DNA of 5,202 bases. Origin: an uncultured Clostridia bacterium (lineage in GTDB: Bacteria > Bacillota > Clostridia > Oscillospirales > CAG-272). The notes under the pieces are model-generated. The model did not search any database, was not told where the DNA came from, and saw only the letters and a list, made by a program, of their open reading frames with translations. The stretch lies in NCBI GenBank assembly GCA_946055715.1, contig CAMGGT010000087.1, forward strand, positions 1 to 5,202, written 5' to 3'. Both the position numbers and the translations under genes were made by a program. Positions 1 through 5,202 of the stretch are shown here, in pieces (within the stretch, counting starts at the first letter, position 1; the number at the start of each line of letters is the position of its first letter).

Positions 1-2
1 AA

Positions 3-440
3 ATCAAAGCGTATGTCACAGACAGCCCCTGGTGGGACACCATCGACGCGCTGTGCCGCGTGGTGGGGGCTGTGGGCCTCAGAGACGAGAGGGTGGGGAA
101 GCTCATGCGCACGTGGGCCGTAGACGAAAACTTCTGGGTCAGGCGCGTGGCCATCGAGCATCAACTGGGGCTGAAAGAAAAAACAGACACCACTCTGCTT
201 TCCGACATTCTCACCGCCAACCTCGGCAGTGACGAGTTCTTTATCAACAAGGCCATCGGGTGGAGCTTACGCGACTATGGAAAATACGATCCCCGCTGGG
301 TCAGCCGCTTCATCGACCGGCACAAAGACAAGATGAGCCGCCTCAGCGTCCGGGAAGGCAGCAAATATCTCCCGGCCGGCCAGACCGCCTCCGACCCGCG
401 CGCCGTCGATCCGACCACCTCCGACCCGCTCATGCAATAA
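3..440 (+). CDS. DNA alkylation repair protein, AlkD-like (5' end missing)
   Basis: This is the C-terminal 145 residues of an AlkD-type DNA glycosylase, a HEAT-like-repeat protein that removes alkylated bases (N3- and N7-alkyl purines in the characterised family) without flipping them. The reading frame is open from base 3, and the start is beyond the window. The family runs to about 235 residues, so roughly the first 100 are missing. Compared from memory with Bacillus cereus AlkD, all four DNA-contact or catalytic residues appear conserved: Trp and Asp in WWDTID (codons 33-35 and 45-47), Arg in FWVRRVAI (144-146) and Trp in AIGWSLRDY (261-263). The family block EFFINKAIGW is intact, as is the closing LSVREGSKYL. 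After that block comes an unusual tail of about 22 residues rich in Pro, Asp and Thr, containing a duplicated segment. No clear terminator follows. The family call is firm, but the substrate is inferred. Confidence 0.9.
   Translation: MKAYVTDSPWWDTIDALCRVVGAVGLRDERVGKLMRTWAVDENFWVRRVAIEHQLGLKEKTDTTLLSDILTANLGSDEFFINKAIGWSLRDYGKYDPRWVSRFIDRHKDKMSRLSVREGSKYLPAGQTASDPRAVDPTTSDPLMQ
383..429 (+). repeat. Two-copy 17-bp direct repeat inside the alkD-like 3' end
   Basis: Bases 383-399 and 413-429 match at 16 of 17 positions (GACCGCCTCCGACCCGC and GACCACCTCCGACCCGC). The copies are exactly 30 bp apart, so the duplication stays in frame and gives a ten-residue period in the protein tail (TASDP, then TTSDP). 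It lies beyond the conserved AlkD fold and probably arose by local duplication. Confidence 0.75.
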
Positions 441-578
441 GCGGAAAGCGCTGCCCGCATCTGCCCGTACGCAGCCGAAAGGCAAACGAATGCGATTCGC
501 GCGTGATGCAGGTCAATTGTATCTACCACTTTGTTGCCTTTTTGTTAAAAAATAATACACAATTTGTTCACATCTTTC
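441..578. other. Intergenic gap between the alkD-like gene and the tRNA
   Basis: No gene is visible here. The left half is G+C-rich like the coding DNA and holds small inverted repeats: GCTGC with GCAGC around 449-474, and CGAAT/ATTCG at 487-499 with a three-base loop. None is followed by a T run, so no convincing terminator for the alkD-like gene is seen. From about 530 the sequence becomes strongly AT-rich and leads into the tRNA promoter. Confidence 0.5.
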
Positions 579-587
579 TGCTATAAT
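579..587 (+). promoter_or_regulatory. Extended -10 promoter of the tRNA gene
   Basis: TGCTATAAT is a perfect extended -10 element (TGnTATAAT) in an AT-rich setting, ending 24 bases before the tRNA. The expected start is near 594, leaving a 5' leader of about 18 nt for RNase P to remove. No good -35 lies 17 bp upstream (acaatt at 559-564), which fits the extended -10 carrying most of the recognition. Confidence 0.75.
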
Positions 588-611
588 AGCCATTACCTGT
601 GTAAAGCACAC

Positions 612-688
612 GGGCCATTAGCTCAGTTGGTTAGAGCTACCGGCTCATAACCGGTTGGTCTGGGGTTCAAGTCCCTAATGGCCCACCA
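612..688 (+). tRNA. tRNA-Met (anticodon CAT), CCA encoded
   Basis: This is a complete 77-nt cloverleaf with the CCA end encoded (686-688). The acceptor stem pairs GGGCCAT (612-618) with ATGGCCC (678-684). The D stem is GCTC/GAGC. The anticodon stem ACCGG/CCGGT closes the loop CTCATAA, with CAT at 646-648. The T stem TGGGG/CCCTA has one G-U pair and encloses TTCAAGT. The standard G1-C72 pair argues against an initiator tRNA, which normally has a mismatch there. Elongator tRNA-Met is most likely. A tRNA-Ile2, in which TilS modifies the C of CAT to lysidine, has the same anticodon and cannot be fully excluded by eye. Confidence 0.93.
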
Positions 689-788
689 GCGGCAAGTTGC
701 CACTCCCGAAAGTCGGGGGCACGCAGCAGTATGCCAAACTTCATCTCCCGATGGCGTGGTTGAGATTTTGCTCCGACTGCGCCACCAA

Positions 789-819
789 AAATTCCCGGAC
801 GAAAACCGTCCGGGAATTT
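789..819 (+). terminator. Long hairpin, probable tRNA transcript terminator
   Basis: A 13-bp perfect stem (AAATTCCCGGACG, 789-801, with 807-819) closes a five-base loop. The 3' flank on the plus strand is U-rich but interrupted (TTTGTACTTCTT), which is weaker than a classic T run. It is the first strong hairpin after the tRNA and the best candidate for ending that transcript. On the minus strand the stem is followed by TT and then GG, so it is less suited to that direction. Confidence 0.55.
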
Positions 820-827
820 GTACTTCT

Positions 828-855
828 TCACTCATCACTCCTCACTTTTCACTCA
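828..855. repeat. Four tandem heptamers, TCACTCn type
   Basis: TCACTC-like units begin at 828, 835, 842 and 849 with an exact 7-bp period: TCACTCA, TCACTCC, TCACTTT, TCACTCA. It follows the long hairpin directly. A simple tandem repeat of this kind may vary in copy number. No function is apparent. Confidence 0.7.
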
Positions 856-964
856 GAACATTCCCATGTATTCTGAAGCAAGAAGCAATCAAAAATGAAG
901 CTTGGAAATCTGTATCAGCACTTCACTGCCCTGCTAAAACGAAGCACACAGACTCAAATACGAT

Positions 965-1000
965 AAAAACCCCCGCCATTTTGTAAGAAATGGCGGGGGT
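965..1000 (-). terminator. Rho-independent terminator of groES-groEL
   Basis: A 13-bp stem (969-981 with 988-1000, including the CCCCCGCC/GGCGGGGG core) with a six-base loop is followed on the minus strand by five Ts (965-969). It begins 37 bases after the groEL stop. It is a textbook intrinsic terminator and faces the groESL direction. Confidence 0.92.
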
Positions 1001-1037
1001 CATTTGTTGGATTATTTGCGTGGGGGTTTGCGGGGCA

Positions 1038-2985
<1,948 letters not shown>

Positions 2986-3005
2986 CTATATTTTTGTTTT
3001 CAATT

Positions 3006-3032
3006 TTGGCACTCTCTTTTTTTGAGTGCTAA
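3006..3032 (-). promoter_or_regulatory. CIRCE element, HrcA operator
   Basis: On the minus strand the sequence is TTAGCACTC, nine bases, then GAGTGCCAA. The consensus is TTAGCACTC-N9-GAGTGCTAA, so only one of 18 arm positions deviates (GCCAA for GCTAA, in the arm nearer groES). HrcA binds CIRCE and represses chaperone operons until heat or misfolded protein draws GroE away. The element begins four bases after the -10 and covers the expected transcription start. Being transcribed, it would also form a hairpin in the 5' leader. Confidence 0.96.
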
Positions 3033-3035
3033 CTC

Positions 3036-3064
3036 ATTGTAGCGCATTCCCTCTGCAATTGCAA
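3036..3064 (-). promoter_or_regulatory. Sigma-A promoter of groES-groEL
   Basis: On the minus strand, -35 TTGCAA (3064-3059) and -10 TACAAT (3041-3036) are separated by exactly 17 bp. Both hexamers are close to consensus. The start is predicted near 3029, inside the CIRCE element, which is the usual arrangement for HrcA-controlled groE operons. Confidence 0.88.
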
Positions 3065-3132
3065 TACCTTTTTTCAATATTCACAAAAAATTCATATAAA
3101 GGAAACCATTTCCCCCAATACGGTCAAAACCC

Positions 3133-3170
3133 TTCCGAAGACAGGGGCACATACAGCCGTGTTTCCGAAG
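3133..3170. repeat. Pair of 8-bp direct repeats downstream of sigF
   Basis: TTCCGAAG occurs at 3133-3140 and 3163-3170, 30 bp apart. Each copy is itself nearly a dyad, and the first extends to CTTC-C-GAAG. They lie between sigF and the groES promoter. They could be a chance pair or part of a protein site. No regulator is suggested by the sequence. Confidence 0.4.
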
Positions 3171-3192
3171 AATGGGAGGCGTGCGGCCTTCC

Positions 3193-3204
3193 TTATTATA
3201 ATAA
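3193..3204. repeat. 12-bp AT palindrome just after the sigF stop
   Basis: TTATTATAATAA is a perfect palindrome four bases beyond the sigF stop codon. It contains TATAAT on both strands (3197-3202 on plus, 3200-3195 on minus). No -35 hexamer or extended -10 TG is found at the right distance on either strand, so it is not called as a promoter. Confidence 0.5.
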
Positions 3205-3208
3205 TCGA

Positions 3209-3934
3209 TCATGCAAGCTCCTGTGCCAGAAAGGCCAGGATCTTCTTTTCCTCCCGCGAGACTTTCACCTGCGTCAGTCCCAGCCGTTCGGCCGTCTGCT
3301 GCTGCGAAAGGTCGCTGAAATAGCGCAGTTGAATGATGCGCCGCTTCATCTGCGGCAATTTGTCAAGCGCGACCGAAAGTGCTAAACGGTTGAAGTTGCG
3401 CTCCGCTTCGTCATCGTCAGAGAGGCAGTTTTCAAGCGTTGGCCCCTCCTCGCCACCCCACATGCAGTCGGAGAGGGAACACAGCGGCACGGTGGCCTCC
3501 ATTGCGGCGGCGGCCTCGGCCGGGGTGGTGCCGCATCGCCGTGCCAACTCTTCTATGGTCAACTCTTCCCCCGCGGCCTGTGCCTTCTCCCGCGCGGCGA
3601 TGAGCTGTGCCCCCAGGCGTTTTTGTGTGCGCGGCACTTTCAGGGGGCCGTCGTCACGCAAAAAACGCCGTATCTCACCGAAGATGAGGGGCACGGCGTA
3701 GGTAGAAAACGCACATTCCCGCGCGGGGTCAAAGGTGCGGATGGCCTTGAGCAAACCGATGTGCCCGATCTGAATCAGGTCTTCCATGTCGGTACCGCGG
3801 CCGATGAAACGCGCGGCAATGCTGGTGACCAGACCGGCGTTGTACTTGACCAACTCTTCCGTTGCCTCTTTGTCTCCTTGCGCAGAGCGTGCCAAAAGGG
3901 AGGGGTTTTTGTCAAATTTCTTGTTTTCGCTCAT
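3209..3934 (-). CDS. sigF: RNA polymerase sigma-F factor, forespore-specific
   Basis: Sigma-F directs RNA polymerase to the first forespore genes in endospore formation and is held inactive by SpoIIAB. The product is 241 residues (255 in Bacillus subtilis). Region 2 lies at about residues 30-96: NAGLV, then the core-binding DLIQIGHIGLLKAI at 52-65, then the -10 recognition segment FSTYAVPLIFGEIRRFLRDDG at about 76-96, which is the typical SigF/SigG signature. Region 3 spans about 98-150, and region 4 about 185-238, with the -35 helix-turn-helix LSQQQTAERLGLTQVKVSR near 209-227. Sequence alone could also fit SigG, but the position as last gene after spoIIAA and spoIIAB identifies SigF. The ATG follows an A run and has only a weak GGGG ribosome site seven bases away, unlike its neighbours. 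It begins 22 bases after the spoIIAB stop. No strong terminator follows. Confidence 0.96.
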   Translation of the reverse strand: MSENKKFDKNPSLLARSAQGDKEATEELVKYNAGLVTSIAARFIGRGTDMEDLIQIGHIGLLKAIRTFDPARECAFSTYAVPLIFGEIRRFLRDDGPLKVPRTQKRLGAQLIAAREKAQAAGEELTIEELARRCGTTPAEAAAAMEATVPLCSLSDCMWGGEEGPTLENCLSDDDEAERNFNRLALSVALDKLPQMKRRIIQLRYFSDLSQQQTAERLGLTQVKVSREEKKILAFLAQELA

Positions 3935-3956
3935 TTTTTTGCCCCAAACATACGGG

Positions 3957-4409
3957 TCACATCCGAAGCTTTTTGATCATGGTGACCTTGGTGCCGTGCC
4001 CCACTTTTGACGAGACGATCAGCTTGTCTGTAAAGTTTTCCATCACGGAAAAGCCCATGCCGCTCCGTTCTTCCTCCGGCGCTGTGGTAAAGAGTGGCGT
4101 CCGCGCCGCGGCAATGTCGGGGATGCCGCAACCGCTGTCGCGCACAGTGATTTTTACCCGCCCGTCTCGGTAGCAGGTGACCAGTATGTAAATGTCTCCG
4201 TATTCGGGTGAGGCAAGCCCGCGGTAGGCGTGTACGATGCAGTTTGTCACCGCTTCCGAGACGGCGCATTTGATGTCTGCCAGTTCCTCGATGGTGGGGT
4301 TCATGCGGGACACAAAAGCGCCGACCATGGCACGGCAGATGCCTTCGTTTTCGCCGATGGCGGGCAGAGTGATCTTCAGTTCGTTGCTGATGTTTCCTTG
4401 TTTTCTCAT
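3957..4409 (-). CDS. spoIIAB: SpoIIAB, anti-sigma-F factor and serine kinase
   Basis: SpoIIAB binds and inhibits sigma-F and, using ATP, phosphorylates SpoIIAA. Unphosphorylated SpoIIAA displaces sigma-F from it in the forespore. The 150-residue product is a GHKL-type ATPase close to the family's usual length (about 146). The N box is SEAVTNCIVHAY, with Glu52 and Asn56. The G1 box is DSGCGI (Asp91-Gly95), and the G2 box ERSGMGF spans 114-120. The sequence PLFTTAPEEERSGMGF corresponds closely to the B. subtilis ATP lid. Arg26 in the NEGICR segment matches the arginine known to contact sigma-F and SpoIIAA. The ATG is preceded by AAGGAG about ten bases upstream. It lies 22 bases after spoIIAA and 22 before sigF, so all three genes are surely one transcript. 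Confidence 0.97.
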   Translation of the reverse strand: MRKQGNISNELKITLPAIGENEGICRAMVGAFVSRMNPTIEELADIKCAVSEAVTNCIVHAYRGLASPEYGDIYILVTCYRDGRVKITVRDSGCGIPDIAAARTPLFTTAPEEERSGMGFSVMENFTDKLIVSSKVGHGTKVTMIKKLRM

Positions 4410-4431
4410 GTGCGTCTGTCTCCTTATTTGA

Positions 4432-4773
4432 TTACAGGCCGCTTGCCTGCTCGATTTTCAGCCCCGGCATGCGTTCCAGCCCTGCCAGGGAAAAGATGCG
4501 CATTTTCTGCCTGTCCGCACCCGTGATGCGCAGCTCGCTGCCCAGTTCGCGGGCGACCCGCAAGCGGCCGACCACCAGCCCCAAGCCGGAAGAGTCCATG
4601 AAGGTCACCCCCTCCAGCCGCATGACCAGCACGCGCGGATGCAGGCGGAACATTTGTCCGTCGATCTGCTCCCGCACGGCGGCGGCGGTATAATGGTCGA
4701 TCTCACCCGCAATGTCTGCATACAGGCGGGTGCCGTCAAATCCGATTCTGACCGTGGCTCTTTTTGCGTCCAT
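4432..4773 (-). CDS. spoIIAA: SpoIIAA, anti-anti-sigma-F factor
   Basis: SpoIIAA is a STAS-domain protein that releases sigma-F by binding SpoIIAB. It is inactive when phosphorylated by SpoIIAB and is reactivated by the phosphatase SpoIIE. The 113-residue product is all STAS domain. GEIDHYTA near residues 23-30 is the conserved first-strand motif, and FMDSSGLGLVVGR (58-70) holds the phosphorylated serine, Ser61, matching B. subtilis Ser58. The ATG has AGAGAGGA seven bases upstream. It is the first gene of the spoIIA operon. In Bacillus this operon is driven by sigma-H and Spo0A-P. I looked upstream for both and found no convincing sigma-H site or Spo0A box. A weak sigma-A-like pair (TTGCAT, 18 bases, TATTAC) near 4825-4865 is the only candidate seen. 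Confidence 0.96.
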   Translation of the reverse strand: MDAKRATVRIGFDGTRLYADIAGEIDHYTAAAVREQIDGQMFRLHPRVLVMRLEGVTFMDSSGLGLVVGRLRVARELGSELRITGADRQKMRIFSLAGLERMPGLKIEQASGL

Positions 4774-5202
4774 GAAAAGTCCTCTCTTTTTCTCTGTTGG
4801 CTTGTCTTATGCTATCATCCGGCCGCCACGAAATCAGTCGTAATACGGGGGTAAACACAAAAAATGCAAAAAAATCCGGTGCGGCTACGAAAACACCACC
4901 GCCCCACGGCGACAGCCCCAGAAAATTCGCCTTCAGCGAGTGAATTTTACCGCAAGCTGATGTGACTACGGCGTGATATTTCGCCTGACGGTGAAGCGCA
5001 AAGTATGTTTGGGTGAGGTAAAAAGCCGATATTTTAGGTGACAGTAGGGCGGGGGGCTTTCACGCCGCAAGAAAAGAAAGATTACATGTTCGCTCTTGGC
5101 GTCTTGCATTGAATCGTTCACATTACAAAACAAAACTGCGTGAGCGATGCCATTTGGAACAAATTGCAGCGCCCCCGCTCTACGCGTTGAAAAAAACATG
5201 CT
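4774..5202. other. Stretch upstream of spoIIAA with no convincing gene
   Basis: This stretch holds the spoIIAA leader and presumed promoter (4774-4870), the possible terminator at 4868-4901, and an inverted repeat AAAATTC/GAATTTT (4922-4928 with 4942-4948). It also contains a group of complementary segments at 4969-5067 that could fold as a three-way junction. A minus-strand open frame of 77 codons (5199-4966) exists. Its translation is rich in Arg, Phe and His, matches no domain I know, and its ribosome site would lie beyond the window edge, so I do not call it a gene. Short inverted repeats and the lack of coding character suggest non-coding DNA, perhaps an interspersed repeat. Confidence 0.5.
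4868..4901 (-). terminator. Possible intrinsic terminator upstream of spoIIAA
   Basis: On the minus strand, CGGTG (4901-4897) can pair with CACCG (4881-4877) across a 15-base loop, followed by G, A and seven Ts (4874-4868). The stem is short and the loop long, but the T run is good. If real, it would end a transcript entering from the right edge and insulate the spoIIA operon. Confidence 0.35.

Larger units (their letters stand above)
689..1037. other. Non-coding stretch between tRNA and groEL, rich in hairpins
   Basis: No protein gene is supported here. Just after the tRNA come a short hairpin at 691-701 (GGCA/TGCC), another at 705-717 (CCCGA/TCGGG), and an irregular stem at 752-784 (TGGCG/CGCCA outside, GAG/CTC inside). 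These are followed by the long hairpin at 789-819, a run of four heptamers at 828-855, about 110 bases with no recognised structure, and the groEL terminator at 965-1000. The tRNA and groEL transcripts converge here. The stretch from 689 to 819 could be the tRNA 3' trailer ending in the long hairpin, or a separate small structured or repeated element. Confidence 0.55.

Noticed and set aside
487..499. CGAAT/ATTCG hairpin as the alkD terminator
   Set aside because: The stem is short and no T run follows on either strand.
612..688. tRNA 3' end as an integrase attachment site
   Set aside because: No second copy of the tRNA 3' sequence and no integrase gene are visible in the window.
623..838. 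Minus-strand open frame ending in RDLNPRPTGYEPVALTN
   Set aside because: It is the antisense translation of the tRNA and its trailer. This peptide text is a well-known false gene call opposite CAT-anticodon tRNAs.
828..855. Heptamer array as a CRISPR
   Set aside because: The units are seven bases with no spacers. There are no 23-40 base repeats or cas genes.
3101..3113. GGAAA/TTTCC hairpin as the sigF terminator
   Set aside because: The stem is only five base pairs, not G+C-rich, and the T run that follows is broken, so it is too weak to call.
4966..5199. 77-codon minus-strand open frame as a gene
   Set aside because: It has no recognised family and an unusual composition, overlaps short inverted repeats, and its ribosome site cannot be seen because the start is three bases from the window edge. 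I described it but did not call it.

Overview
The window looks like a stretch of core chromosome from a spore-forming (or formerly spore-forming) clostridial member of the Firmicutes/Bacillota, with moderate G+C. Three things suggest this: a complete spoIIAA-spoIIAB-sigF operon, a groES-groEL operon controlled by a CIRCE element, and strong AGGAGG-type Shine-Dalgarno sites. A gut-type member of the Oscillospirales is my best guess from the general look of the sequence. That placement is an impression and not a proof.

Layout from left to right. Positions 3-440 (+) hold the C-terminal part of an AlkD-type DNA alkylation repair protein whose start lies outside the window. An AT-rich gap with an extended -10 promoter follows, then a CAT-anticodon tRNA, probably tRNA-Met (612-688, +). 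The tRNA is followed by about 280 bases of hairpins, including a 13-bp stem at 789-819 and a tandem heptamer at 828-855. All remaining genes are on the minus strand. Read in their own direction (right to left in the window), they are spoIIAA (4773-4432), spoIIAB (4409-3957), sigF (3934-3209), groES (2964-2680) and groEL (2666-1038), ending in a strong intrinsic terminator at 965-1000. The right end (4774-5202) has no convincing gene.

How the genes work together. SpoIIAA (anti-anti-sigma), SpoIIAB (anti-sigma kinase) and sigma-F form the partner-switching module that starts forespore-specific transcription after asymmetric division. All the key motifs are present: the phosphorylatable serine in SpoIIAA, the N, G1 and G2 ATP-binding boxes in SpoIIAB, and sigma regions 2, 3 and 4. 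Downstream, groES-groEL encode the GroEL/GroES chaperonin. They have their own consensus sigma-A promoter (TTGCAA, 17-bp spacer, TACAAT), and the CIRCE operator sits over the expected transcription start, so repression by HrcA is expected.

Nothing here is clearly a new biological system. The least explained parts are the structured non-coding stretches after the tRNA and upstream of spoIIAA, the apparent lack of a strong terminator between sigF and groES, and a small repeated tail on the AlkD-like protein.
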